64,000 bases of DNA from Ktedonobacter racemifer DSM 44963 (GCF_000178855.1 NZ_ADVG01000001.1:3571481-3635480); one strand, 5' to 3'; numbered from the stretch's first letter, positions 46,807 to 55,384 are shown. Numbers and translations are program-made. Notes: a model not told the origin generated them from the sequence alone.

Positions 46807-46893
46807 TTCGACACCAAAGCTGACGCCAATTTAGACACCAAAGACGATCAACAACATAAGAAATCATTAGACAAACTTCAACAAACCAAATTG
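46807..46893. repeat. Internal copy of element 1 right-end repeat
   Basis: About 87 bp nearly identical to 47711-47797, containing GACACCAA-type units at 46810, 46822 (GACGCCAA) and 46834, period 12. It may be an older right end. Confidence 0.6.
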
Positions 46894-46982
46894 CTTAGAG
46901 CCGCTTGGATAGCCCTCAAGGCACGTATAAAGCCAACGAAAAATACGTCATGGCGTAGTTCAACTCTCCCCATCTGCACCAC

Positions 46983-47027
46983 AAGAAGGCTAGAAGTAGA
47001 ATAGATAAACCAGCTTCTAGCCTTCTT
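46983..47027. terminator. Hairpin terminator
   Basis: Perfect 14-bp stem (46983-46996 with 47014-47027), 17-base loop, before 47212. Confidence 0.55.
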
Positions 47028-47211
47028 ATACGCATCAATGGCAAGCTGTGCTTGGAGAGGCAATTTCTATAACCAAATCAGGAGCACCAATACTCCATGA
47101 AAAGGAAGCTATAGCCTAAGGCCTGGTGGAGCTTTTCTACCTTGACCATAATAAATAAAGAGGTAGAACACCGCAAACATTGACGTTCTCCAATCCAGAA
47201 GGAGGATAGCG

Positions 47212-47646
47212 ATGACACCAGAACACCACATGAGGCTTGAAACGTTGCGTCTCTCTGTCGAGACAATCAAAACAGCACTAGAAACTGCAGAAGTGCAAGA
47301 GACAGAGGCCAACTACATCGCATTCATAAACATAGTCCGAGAGGAACTCAGGTCACTAAGTCAGTACATCCAATTTACAGAGCGCATCCAAGTTACAGAG
47401 GACATCCAAGCTACAGAGCACATCCAAGCTACAGAGCACATCCAAGCTATAAAGCACATCCAAGTTATAAAGCACATCCAAGCTATAAAGTACATCCAAG
47501 CTATAGAGCACATAAAGTACATCCAAGCTGCTATGAATGCTCAAATAACGGGAAAAACTAGCATTGAGAAACCGAAAAGAGAAGCAGCACCGCCATCGTT
47601 ATTTTGGTCAGCTCTATACAAGGAACACTTCCGGTCGACCTTATAG
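47212..47646 (+). CDS. Tandem hexapeptide-repeat protein
   Basis: 144 residues after a strong AAGGAGG site. The N-terminal 55 residues form a helical region; then about nine copies of a six-residue unit (variants of ATEHIQ, IKHIQ) made by an 18-bp tandem DNA repeat between about 47375 and 47530; then a basic tail. Codon-level identity between units suggests recent expansion. Function unknown; possibly a coiled coil. Confidence 0.6.
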   Translation: MTPEHHMRLETLRLSVETIKTALETAEVQETEANYIAFINIVREELRSLSQYIQFTERIQVTEDIQATEHIQATEHIQAIKHIQVIKHIQAIKYIQAIEHIKYIQAAMNAQITGKTSIEKPKREAAPPSLFWSALYKEHFRSTL

Positions 47647-47710
47647 CTCTGGTCTATGGCTCAGGTTGAAAAAAATCAAGCCCTCATCTAAGCTGAGCCA
47701 AATCCGGCCT

Positions 47711-47797
47711 TCGACACCAAAGCTGACACCAATTTAGACACCAAAGACGATCAACAACAGAAGAAATTATTAGACAAACTTCAATAAACCAAATTCC
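47711..47797. repeat. Right arm-type site array of element 1
   Basis: GACACCAA at 47713, 47725 and 47737, exact 12-bp period, within an 87-bp copy of 46807-46893. Confidence 0.6.
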
Positions 47798-47856
47798 CCT
47801 AGAAAGGCTTATAGAGCCTTTAAAGAGAGATATAGAGCCACCCAAAAATAAGTGTG

Positions 47857-47883
47857 GACGGGAGGAGAGTCCTCCCGTCTTTT
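47857..47883 (-). terminator. attR of element 1 and terminator of 47902-48774
   Basis: Exact 27-base copy of 42237-42263; hairpin GACGGGAGGA/TCCTCCCGTC, 18 bases beyond the stop of the minus-strand gene. Confidence 0.8.
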
Positions 47884-47901
47884 AACTGTGCTTCTGACAG
47901 G

Positions 47902-48774
47902 CTATTCCGCGGGTATATATCCCTCGGCCTGTGCCTGAGCCTCTGACTCAAAGTAGACGATATCCAGGGGTGAGATCGACTCAGATGTGAGTTGCTGAGG
48001 CGTGCCAATAGGATAGTAACGCTTTGAACTTGCCACACCAACCAGTTTTGCAGTCTCCTGGTCGGCTGGCGGTTGCTCTTCGGTTACAATCGGTAGGGCA
48101 GCCTCTGCTAGTTGCGCGTCCTCCTCACGAGGCAGGTTAATGGCGTGAATAGTTCCTCGCGCGGTTTCAACAGTTTTCTCGCGCAGATTTCCATTCTGTT
48201 TGAGCAGGACATGCTCTTCCTCTGTCAATTCAGGCTGTTGCATACGCTTACGTAGGACAAAAATCATGGCAATCGTTGTGGCAACCAGGCCAATACCGAA
48301 GCCGATAAGCGCCCAGAAGCGTCCATCCTGTTCGCTGATCCCCTGGAATACGCGCTGGCCATACTCGTTCAGACCTTTATTGATCTTCCGGCTCTTCTTT
48401 GTCACAGAACGAGCAGCCTTCTCACTCTTCTTTGAGAGTCGCTTCGCGGTCCGATCACTAAAACGAGCCAGTTCATGCGCGGCCTGCTCGCGTCTCTTCG
48501 CGAATTCGTGAGCGGCCTGTTCGCTATATTCACCCAGGTCCTGGCGTAAATGCTCGCCGTACTTCGCCAATTGCTGGCTCTGCTTGCGGCCTCGATGACG
48601 CACAGTGGAGGCCACGCGTTCTCCGCGTGTCCGCAGCTCGTCGGCCAATACTTCCCCCCGCTGTATTATATTCTGCGCGTAGGGCGAGTTCGTCAAATCC
48701 CAGAGAGACTCACTTAACGAAGGTTTCGTTGTGGAGAACTCCTGGACCTCTTGTTCTTGTCTCACCTTTGGCAT
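47902..48774 (-). CDS. Coiled-coil membrane protein with Ada-like C-terminal domain
   Basis: 290 residues. Residues 40-140 are a highly charged helix with repeated HEFAKRREQAAHELARF-type units; a transmembrane helix follows near 152-174 (FWALIGFGIGLVATTIAMIF). The C-terminal 45 residues (VGVASSKRYYPIGTPQQLTS ... VYFESEAQAQAEGYIPAE) resemble the Ada-type metal-binding module but lack its cysteines. The gene is squeezed between element 1 and element 2, and element 2 lies 39 bases before its start. Confidence 0.7.
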   Translation of the reverse strand: MPKVRQEQEVQEFSTTKPSLSESLWDLTNSPYAQNIIQRGEVLADELRTRGERVASTVRHRGRKQSQQLAKYGEHLRQDLGEYSEQAAHEFAKRREQAAHELARFSDRTAKRLSKKSEKAARSVTKKSRKINKGLNEYGQRVFQGISEQDGRFWALIGFGIGLVATTIAMIFVLRKRMQQPELTEEEHVLLKQNGNLREKTVETARGTIHAINLPREEDAQLAEAALPIVTEEQPPADQETAKLVGVASSKRYYPIGTPQQLTSESISPLDIVYFESEAQAQAEGYIPAE

Positions 48775-48812
48775 ATGTATTCTCCTCGCTCAACTTGTAC
48801 AACCTACTACTC

Positions 48813-48829
48813 TGTACACGAACAGTATA
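48813..48829. other. attL core of element 2
   Basis: TGTACACGAACAGTATA, repeated exactly at 63071-63087. It lies in the upstream region of 48774; on the minus strand a TATAAT/TATACT stretch overlaps its end, so the core may be part of that promoter. Confidence 0.75.
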
Positions 48830-48859
48830 TTATAGTCGCTGCATGTTCGTCTTCAGTGC

Positions 48860-49708
48860 TTAAACTTCATCTGTGGACATATCCCTACGCTCGCTATTGT
48901 TCGCTTCTTTGGCTGTCATTTTGGCTGTCAAAGAAGCTTCTTCTATCTTAGAATTCACTGCATACTGAAAACTTTGTACGAGGCGCGATGGGTTCGGGCG
49001 GTTCATATCTAATACGTACGCACTGTCAGAAATGTGCCATAGCGGGGAGAAGAAGAGCTTCTTAGCCATCATTTCGCCATCACCAGAAACAACGCGCCCA
49101 TATATTTTCCCAAGCATCCGCTCTGGTGCTTGTTCGCACCAGAAATTAAACACGCCGTTTACAAGCGCCAAGAAATGGTTTTTCTTATCAGGGCGAACAA
49201 TAACGGAGGCTACATAGAAATCGTATGTACCTGGCTCCTCAAACGTAAGAATATCCTTCTGGGGGTCCAGGTCTATATCGCGTATCTCACCTCGTAGAAG
49301 CTTGAAAATGGTCTCTTCCTTGAGTGGTAGCATATTAAGCGCTCCCCAGAAGTCGCGGCGATCCTCTTTGTTATAAAGCACACGGCATATCTGTGGATTG
49401 CGCTCATACCACTTTCTGACTATAGATGGATTGCCGGTCTCATCGCCGTAGACCGTGTACTCCAAATCATACATGTTGCCTACATCAGAACTTTGAATCC
49501 AGTTTGTTTCCCCTAATTGTTGTGGTGTAGCATCTCTTTTTAGCTTACTGCCTAATCGTGCTATCTCTCTAGCATCATACACACCATGCTTACTGACAGC
49601 CGTTGGATAATGCTTTGCGATTTTGCCCTCTTTAGCAAGGCGATAAAAAGTGGAAGCAGGTATTTTAAGTACTTCTATTGCTTCACTTGCGGTTAAGTAG
49701 TCCGTCAC
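48860..49708 (-). CDS. HTH (MerR/excisionase-type) protein of element 2
   Basis: 282 residues. N-terminal HTH DYLTASEAIEVLKIPASTFY/RLAKEGKI, then a mixed domain of about 200 residues (YDLEYTVYGDETGNPSIVRK, YDFYVASVIVRPDKK) with no recognised family. Near the left end, divergent from the rest of the element, as expected for a repressor or recombination directionality regulator. Its 3' end overlaps the left arm array. Confidence 0.65.
   Translation of the reverse strand: MTDYLTASEAIEVLKIPASTFYRLAKEGKIAKHYPTAVSKHGVYDAREIARLGSKLKRDATPQQLGETNWIQSSDVGNMYDLEYTVYGDETGNPSIVRKWYERNPQICRVLYNKEDRRDFWGALNMLPLKEETIFKLLRGEIRDIDLDPQKDILTFEEPGTYDFYVASVIVRPDKKNHFLALVNGVFNFWCEQAPERMLGKIYGRVVSGDGEMMAKKLFFSPLWHISDSAYVLDMNRPNPSRLVQSFQYAVNSKIEEASLTAKMTAKEANNSERRDMSTDEV
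48911..48931. repeat. Left arm-type site array of element 2
   Basis: TGGCTGTCA at 48911-48919 and 48923-48931, period 12; the same pair with the same spacing is at 62992-63012. Confidence 0.6.
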
Positions 49709-50156
49709 TGTGCTCCCTCCTGTAGGATAATTGGCTTAATCTATCCCAATTATACCACTGATTCTCTCAAAACTCTCAATTTGGTCTTAAAAACCTTGAA
49801 ACTCTCAAAAATCTCACTTATAATCTTTGGTAGAAATGGTAGTTCTCAAAAACATTTAAGACTATCGCGAGATATTCGCAAGCACGTTACCAACTGAATA
49901 GGCTATCTATAGCCACTGTATGCACTATCCAGCGAGCCACACCTGAGTAGCTGCAAAGCGGCAAAAAGGCATTAACGGGGCGGAGGCTGCGCGTACTACC
50001 TGGACGAGTGATTGACTAGGTACAGCAGGAGACCTGGAAAACTGCATATAGCGTCCTTTCAAGGTTTACCCCTGGCTTTCGCCTTCTCAAGCTAGAGGCA
50101 AGCCTTGGAAGTCAAGGTTGGGTCAATCCATTTCAGCCGAGAAGGGAGTCTCTTTT
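49709..50156. promoter_or_regulatory. Divergent control region with ACTCTCAA repeats
   Basis: Between the HTH gene and the rightward genes. Direct repeats of the type ACTCTCAAA occur at about 49762-49800 and 49855, close to the HTH gene start, and could be operators for that protein. No gene seen. Confidence 0.45.
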
Positions 50157-50438
50157 ATGGCAGATAGCACGGCCCCAAACGCGACCAATGCGAAGTACAG
50201 TTTCTCGACCAGCACCATTAGTGCTGAAGACTACAAAGCTGTCCAGGCTGAGCGCGAAGAGTTCGCCAAGAAGCAGCTGGCCGCGAACAACGAGTTCATG
50301 TTTCAGCACTACGCCCGTATTCTGCGCGCCCTGGATATCTCCTGGGAGCGCGTCACCAAGGCCAATGTCATTCTGGAACGCAAGACACGACGCGAAGAGG
50401 CGAAGAAACGACGCGAAACGTTACGCGTTCGTAAGTAG
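50157..50438 (+). CDS. Small basic helical protein
   Basis: 93 residues from ATG 50157 with AAGGGAG upstream. A disordered N-terminus, then a long helix (AEDYKAVQAEREEFAKKQLA) ending in a very basic tail (KTRREEAKKRRETLRVRK). Possibly nucleic-acid binding. No family recognised. Confidence 0.6.
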   Translation: MADSTAPNATNAKYSFSTSTISAEDYKAVQAEREEFAKKQLAANNEFMFQHYARILRALDISWERVTKANVILERKTRREEAKKRRETLRVRK

Positions 50439-50599
50439 TTTTTGTAGCGCATCCTGCGGTGAAAAATCGTGAGCAGGCCCTAAGCAAGCCACGATCTTTT
50501 CATCGCTTTTTACACTCGTTTTTGTCGGCTAGTACCCGGCTACAACACGGCTAGTTTGATTTTGTTGCCAACTTTTTTCACAAACATGGAGGTGGTTTC

Positions 50600-51549
50600 T
50601 TGGCAATTCTCAGTGCCATCAAATCAGGAATAGGGAAGTTCAATCCCTTCGCTAAGCAAGGATCGTACCCCTCGACGAACGTAAGCGGAGGGTCTACCAT
50701 CCAGCGGCAAGACAGCGAAAAAATTGTTGAAGGTGAAGTGGTCATGTCTTACAGTGAGATGGGGCCAGAAGAGATTCAGCGGCGCAACTATGCCATCCTG
50801 GCAGAAGTCACCCACGACGCGCCCGCCCATGATCGTATCCTTGATATCATCAAGGAAATCTGGCGCATTGTGGGGCCGCTGGCGAAGTCTTCTACTACCT
50901 GGCGCACTTCTTACCCATCAGCGAAAAGCAAAACATCTGGAACCAGGTGCTTTTATGGGGCGTCACGCTCCTGATCGAAGTCCCTTTTATGATCGCCACC
51001 TATGATCTCTCTAGCCGCAAAAAGCGTGCAGCGGAGGCGAGAGAGCGCGGACGAGAGACCAAAGAGCATGACACCTTTGGCGCGGTTGTGGCCTGGGTGT
51101 GTATGGCAGTGGTCAACATCACGGGTCAGGTCGCCTTCCTGGCTCTAGTCACGAACGTAGCGCATACGAGCGATGGTGCGAACTGGATTTACTTTTTCAT
51201 CATCGTGCGTGTGCTGGGTGTGCTCCTGGGTGATGCCTACATTGCGTTTTTCCTGCTCCCACCCGAGACCACTATCACCCGTGTGGTTCGCACTATGCGC
51301 GCCCAACAAGAGGGCATGAAGGTGCTGGGTGAAGCAGCGATGGAACGCAAGCGCGAAGAATCCAAGTTGATGCTGGATATGCAGCGCGACCAGAACACTA
51401 TCAACCGCGAAAAGAGCGAAGCCAACTTTATGAACCAGTTTGCGCAGATGAATATGGAGAATGCTCTAGAACAGCAACGGGCATTCTTACGGTCACAACG
51501 CAAGCGGGAACGTGAGGACGGCTATGATCCAAATACGGGGGGTCTCTAA
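50600..51549 (+). pseudogene. Three-helix membrane protein, frameshifted
   Basis: Starts at TTG 50600 with GGAGGTGG upstream. The first frame reads to IVGPLA near 50884; the sensible continuation (EVFYYLAHFLPISEKQNIWN) is in another frame that runs to 51549, so one base seems lost near 50884. The C-terminal part has helices LLWGVTLLIEVPFMIATY, VVAWVCMAVVNITGQVAFLA, IYFFIIVRVLGVLLGDAYIA and a charged helical tail (KREESKLMLDMQRDQNTI). GTG 50947 could express the second part alone. Possibly a mobile-element membrane component. Confidence 0.65.
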
Positions 51550-51552
51550 GCC

Positions 51553-52119
51553 ATGCTAGAGAGACGCTATAGCCACTACAAACAAGAAGATGTGTGGGCC
51601 ACGCTCTACCAGCTTCAAAGCGCCCTCGGGGTCCAGGTGCATGATGGCACCGTCCACGGCAATAGCGTCTCTCTGAGCCGTGGCGGCGTGGTCTATCAAG
51701 CGGTCATCTTAGCGCGGTCCAGTTATTGGTATGCCAACTCCTTGAACTGTGTGGAACGCTGGCAACATCAGATCACCTGCGTTGTGGCAGGGACACATGA
51801 TTCATGCCTGGAGGTGCCTGTCCTGGCTATCGATACTATGCACTGGTACGAGCCAAAGACCATTCGTTTAAAAGGAGACACCCTCCAGCCATTCAAGCTC
51901 GACGCAGCTGGCCGGGCCGCTGATCGCTTTGAGCAATGGCGCAAGACCCAGTACGGCCATAACATCTTGCTTGGCGCGTTGATGTGTGGCCGCCCTGATG
52001 CCTTTGAGCGCCTGCACACCTTACCACCCTCAACGCAGCGGCGTATTCACGCGAAGGTCAAGCGCCTCCACTTACGGCGACCAGGGCGGCCGCTCGCCGT
52101 TCTTGAAGACAAAAAATAA
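51553..52119 (+). CDS. Hypothetical protein of element 2
   Basis: 188 residues, 3 bases after the membrane-protein gene. N-terminal helical RRYSHYKQEDVWATLYQLQS, beta-rich middle (AVILARSSYWYANSLNCVER, HQITCVVAGTHDSCLEVPVL), basic C-terminus. No family recognised. Confidence 0.6.
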   Translation: MLERRYSHYKQEDVWATLYQLQSALGVQVHDGTVHGNSVSLSRGGVVYQAVILARSSYWYANSLNCVERWQHQITCVVAGTHDSCLEVPVLAIDTMHWYEPKTIRLKGDTLQPFKLDAAGRAADRFEQWRKTQYGHNILLGALMCGRPDAFERLHTLPPSTQRRIHAKVKRLHLRRPGRPLAVLEDKK

Positions 52120-52184
52120 AGGCGGCTCTCTGCACTGTAGTTTGGCGACTTCTGTCAGAGGGTCCCGCCTGTGGAAAAACTTTG

Positions 52185-52217
52185 CCCCACATGGACAAGT
52201 ATACCATGTGGGGTTTT
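52185..52217 (+). terminator. Intrinsic terminator
   Basis: Perfect 10-bp stem CCCCACATGG/CCATGTGGGG, 9-base loop, then TTTT; it closes the 50157-52119 gene group. Confidence 0.85.
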
Positions 52218-52236
52218 CTGTGGAAAGGATCTCCAC

Positions 52237-52818
52237 ATGCAGAAAACACTTCTCACGCTCTTGCTTATCCTGGTTGCAGGCGGATGTGTCTACGCCTGGG
52301 CAGGTACACAGCAAAACACCATTCCAACCACCTTTGCAGCATCGCACACCGTTACTGTATCGACCTCGGACACCATCACGAGGTCACCTACCATCTCGGC
52401 GGCGTTCATTGACCGCGTGCTTATGGCGGCGGGTTCACCTGCACAGGGCATCGGGCAAACCATGTATGACCAGGGCGTGGCCTACGGGATTGATCCCGTG
52501 TTCGCACTGGCCTTTTTCCATCACGAAAGCACCTTCGGCCTACGCGGCGTCTCAGTGGTCACGCTGAGCATTGGCAATATCCGCTGTACCGAGGGCTGGC
52601 GATGTGACCCGAGCGGCGGCTATCGGGCCTACTCTTCCTGGCGGGCCAGTGTCGCCGACTGGTACACCCTCATGAAGACGGTCTATATCGCAGACGGCCG
52701 GACCACGGTTGCAACCATCATTCCTAAGTATGCCCCCCAAAGGGACAACAACGACGAAGCGGCCTATATCCAGAGTGTCATGGCTGACGTGATCCGCTGG
52801 CGAGGAGGGCAAATATAG
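52237..52818 (+). CDS. Secreted cell-wall hydrolase (glucosaminidase/lysozyme-like)
   Basis: 193 residues from ATG 52237 (AAAGGAT upstream). Signal sequence with possible lipobox (LLLILVAGGC). The domain YDQGVAYGIDPVFALAFFHH/ESTFG has the Glu of glucosaminidase/transglycosylase folds, followed by IGNIRCTEGWRCDPSGGYRA, YSSWRASVADWYTLM. Probably opens peptidoglycan for transfer or exit of the element; lysozyme-like proteins are common in such elements. 3 bases before the next gene. Confidence 0.8.
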   Translation: MQKTLLTLLLILVAGGCVYAWAGTQQNTIPTTFAASHTVTVSTSDTITRSPTISAAFIDRVLMAAGSPAQGIGQTMYDQGVAYGIDPVFALAFFHHESTFGLRGVSVVTLSIGNIRCTEGWRCDPSGGYRAYSSWRASVADWYTLMKTVYIADGRTTVATIIPKYAPQRDNNDEAAYIQSVMADVIRWRGGQI

Positions 52819-52821
52819 AAT

Positions 52822-53082
52822 ATGGCTCGTACATCACGACGTACCCCCTCTCGTCGCCCTGGTCACAGCAATGCACAGGCCACCATTTCTTATCGCAAGC
52901 CCTTTGACCTCATGACATCTGAGGAGGGGCAACGCTGGCTAGAAGGCTTACGCGACCAGTGGGTGTGGCAAGTTTTTTTGCGCGAAGGATATCCTGGGTC
53001 TACCTCTCATAGTGCCACCCCACAAGAAGGCAACCCTAAGGCTGCCTTCTCATCTTGTCTCTTGACCGAAGCACGACGCTAG
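52822..53082 (+). CDS. Hypothetical small basic protein
   Basis: 86 residues; basic N-terminus (ARTSRRTPSRRPGHSN) then DLMTSEEGQRWLEGLRDQWV. Immediately after the hydrolase gene. Overlaps the convergent anti-sigma gene by 4 bases. Function unknown. Confidence 0.5.
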   Translation: MARTSRRTPSRRPGHSNAQATISYRKPFDLMTSEEGQRWLEGLRDQWVWQVFLREGYPGSTSHSATPQEGNPKAAFSSCLLTEARR

Positions 53083-54113
53083 GACACTTGGAAATTGAAT
53101 GTCCACGTGCTGGGTTTTGCGTCCTTCGGCGTATCTGGGTTCCCTTTAGGGATGATGTCCTTGATGGTGAGAGACCAGTTTTTACTCTTCTCGATCGGGA
53201 TATATCGAGCGTAGATAACTCGTTTAAATTCAGGCATGCCTGACATCTCGTAGTTTGACGCCTCAGAGCTACTCAGTGTGGCTTGAGTGCGGAAACCTCG
53301 CTTGCCCTGATAGCCCCTGATGAAGAACTCGGTGCCAGAGCGAGCGTGGACCATCTTGTCGAGCGTGAGCGTCACCCCATTTGAGGTGGCCTGCAATCCG
53401 TTGAACTGTATCACCTTCCCCGGATGAAATGGGGCGGTGAAGGCAATGGTTGCCCTCTCATGACCAATAGAGATATCGAGCAGCAGGTCAAGTTGCCGTG
53501 GATTGCCAGTAATACTGGTAGCGTCATAGCTCCACGCCTGCGCAGACTCGCTGGTAATGCCACCAATGTATCCAGGCAACGTCTGCCCTTGCTTGGTTCG
53601 TAGCTGTGGTACATCAATCGGAGGCGTATTCTTCGACGTTGAGCGCGTTGAAAAGCCAATAGAGATCTCAACCTGATCCGCATATACCCCTTCAAGGGTC
53701 ACCTCGACACCTCCAATCGTCCGTGATTGGTGCCGCAGAGTATAGTCGCTGTTATGGATGACCTCTGATGGAGGATTTCCAAAACTCATCAAACCTAATA
53801 CCTCACGTACCTGTGGCGAGAGCGCGAAGGTAGAGGCACTGGCAAGGGTCACAACTACGAACAGAAGCGCGATGGCGGTTCCCATACTCAATGAGAAACG
53901 GTGGGCTGGCGCGAAATGGCGTGGAAGCGCGGCTGTGCGCTTCGTCAGCGTCTCTTCTAGGTAGCGAGCCTTCGTCGTTCTCCAGCTCAGCCAGAGTGGG
54001 GGCACTGGGTGCGTATACGCTGTATGCAGGTCGCTGAGCAGTGTGCGAGTCACCTGATCGTGCTCCTGCTCCAGGAGATCAGAATACTCTTGCTCTATAT
54101 CAAATTTCTTCAT
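53079..54113 (-). CDS. Membrane anti-sigma-like protein (DUF4179-type)
   Basis: 344 residues. The cytoplasmic N-terminus (about 72 residues) starts with a helix (FDIEQEYSDLLEQEHDQVTR); a transmembrane helix (LSMGTAIALLFVVVTLASAS) follows, and then a beta-rich extracellular part (IGGVEVTLEGVYADQVEISI). This resembles DUF4179 anti-sigma proteins. It overlaps the upstream sigma gene by 14 bases. Both lie inside element 2, an uncommon location. Confidence 0.75.
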   Translation of the reverse strand: MKKFDIEQEYSDLLEQEHDQVTRTLLSDLHTAYTHPVPPLWLSWRTTKARYLEETLTKRTAALPRHFAPAHRFSLSMGTAIALLFVVVTLASASTFALSPQVREVLGLMSFGNPPSEVIHNSDYTLRHQSRTIGGVEVTLEGVYADQVEISIGFSTRSTSKNTPPIDVPQLRTKQGQTLPGYIGGITSESAQAWSYDATSITGNPRQLDLLLDISIGHERATIAFTAPFHPGKVIQFNGLQATSNGVTLTLDKMVHARSGTEFFIRGYQGKRGFRTQATLSSSEASNYEMSGMPEFKRVIYARYIPIEKSKNWSLTIKDIIPKGNPDTPKDAKPSTWTFNFQVS

Positions 54114-54705
54114 CTTGACGGTAGCCCTCCTTCAGTGTGTGGAGAATACGCGAAAGTTGTTTCTTGACAGCCGCCTGGCTCTTGCCAAGCACAGCAGCGA
54201 TCTCGGATGAACGTAAGCCCGCAGCGAAGCGCAACGCAAGCATCTCGCGCTGCGAGTGTTTTAAACGCACAAGAAGATCTTCAACCCGCTTGAGTCGTTC
54301 CTGAGCCAGAAGCGCTCCCTCAGGGCCCAACTCGTCTTTGGAATGCAGTATTTCCGGCAACAAATCCCAGGAGACCGTGCCACGCTCCTTGCGCTGTTTC
54401 TGGCGGATAGTATAGAGCGCAATACGAAAAAGCCAGGCAATAAAGGGAATGCCACGTAACTGATAGCGCGGCAACGCACGCAACGCGTGCAGAAAGGTCT
54501 GCTGCGTCAAATCCGCTGCATCTTCCTCGCTATGCACGTGCGTTCGCGTGTAGCAATATACCTGATACGCATACCGCTCATAAAGGGGAGCAAAGGCCTC
54601 CGGATTGGCCTTCGCCGCCTCTATCAGCTCAACCTCCCGCTTCTTCTCCTCATCGAGTTCGATGGAAGGTTGGAAAAGCGATGGCAAGACAAGCAATATA
54701 TTCAC
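54100..54705 (-). CDS. ECF-type sigma factor carried by element 2
   Basis: 201 residues. Region 2: SEEDAADLTQQTFLHALRAL, GIPFIAWLFRIALYTIRQKQ; region 4: LKHSQREMLALRFAAGLRSS, EIAAVLGKSQAAVKKQLSR. Paired with the 53079 gene. It may control element genes or host cell-surface genes. Confidence 0.92.
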   Translation of the reverse strand: MNILLVLPSLFQPSIELDEEKKREVELIEAAKANPEAFAPLYERYAYQVYCYTRTHVHSEEDAADLTQQTFLHALRALPRYQLRGIPFIAWLFRIALYTIRQKQRKERGTVSWDLLPEILHSKDELGPEGALLAQERLKRVEDLLVRLKHSQREMLALRFAAGLRSSEIAAVLGKSQAAVKKQLSRILHTLKEGYRQDEEI

Positions 54706-54920
54706 ATTCCAGGTCCTCTAACTTGTTCTATGGTTTTTCTTGACCTTTACAAAGGTCTTTCATCGCGATGTCATAGATATATGTCGTTTTTCGCCAAACG
54801 GGGACATTTTTTGTGGTGAGTAGTCACAAGGTGACTGCTCAGGTCCCTGCTTGTGGCAGACGTCTCAGCACCCAAGTGCTTCGCGAGTTTCTACAGTTTA
54901 AGCGCCTGAGCGCATGGTAG
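54706..54920. other. Upstream region of the sigma gene
   Basis: A coding-like run (CGRRLSTQVLREFLQFKRL) ends near 54920. Otherwise nothing recognised. Confidence 0.35.
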
Positions 54921-55163
54921 CCGATCGTACCATCTCTCTATTGCCTGGACTCCGCTTCACGCAAAAAAACTTGCCACACCCGCGACCAGTTGGCGTGCAA
55001 GCAGCAACGAGAGCGGGCCTATCTCGACCGGAGGGCGGCCCGCGGCACACACACACCTACAGACGAAGCCTATGAAGTTGATCAGGTGTTAGAGGATGAC
55101 CTACTGGCACTTCTCGACCGGCTGATGAGCGAGACCAGGAGGGAGACCGTAAGCCATGAATGA
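54921..55163 (+). pseudogene. 3' part of a Cys-containing small gene
   Basis: Open frame without ATG after a TAG at 54918: CLDSASRKKTCHTRDQLACK, QQRERAYLDRRAARG, then an acidic helix (VDQVLEDDLLALLDRLMSE). The Cys/His spacing resembles small FCS/CGNR-like zinc fingers. Its TGA (55161-55163) overlaps the start of the next gene (55156), as in an operon. The 5' end may be frameshifted from the coding-like run ending at 54920. Confidence 0.5.
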
Positions 55164-55380
55164 ACATCTATGGCAACACTATCAAGGCCTCTTAGAGCAG
55201 GCCCCCATACAAGCGCAACGCCATTGTGTTAGCTGCTGGTACAAAAAAACGTCAGCAGGCCCGTTCCCTGCTGACTGGTCTTCTTCGCTGTGTCCCTCGT
55301 GTGCTCAGCAGATCAAACAGAGTGCCTGCCCTGTGAAGCTATCCACGTCAATTTACCTGCATAATGCAAGGGAGGTCTAG
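55156..55380 (+). CDS. Small zinc-ribbon protein of element 2
   Basis: 74 residues with CVSCW and CPSCAQQ pairs. Overlaps the preceding fragment by 8 bases and leaves only 4 bases to the next start. Function unknown. Confidence 0.65.
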   Translation: MNEHLWQHYQGLLEQAPIQAQRHCVSCWYKKTSAGPFPADWSSSLCPSCAQQIKQSACPVKLSTSIYLHNAREV

Positions 55381-55384
55381 CACT

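Larger units (their letters stand above)
46607..47211. other. Spacer with repeat copy and terminator
   Basis: Holds the first copy of the arm-type repeat (46807-46893), a terminator (46983-47027) and no convincing gene; an open frame 46572-46823 runs into the repeat. Confidence 0.4.
42264..47883. mobile_element. Integrative element 1 (about 5.6 kb), inserted in a terminator
   Basis: Bounded by the 27-bp direct repeat 42237-42263 / 47857-47883. A tyrosine integrase gene lies next to the left core and GACACCAA arrays with 12-bp period lie inside both ends (42339-42358 and 47713-47744). Content: damaged integrase, IS1-like element, two-gene toxin-like module, receiver protein, tandem-repeat protein. 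Probably no longer mobile. Confidence 0.7.

Noticed and set aside
47374-47530. CRISPR array
   Set aside because: The 18-bp units are contiguous, without spacers, and keep a reading frame; it is a coding tandem repeat.
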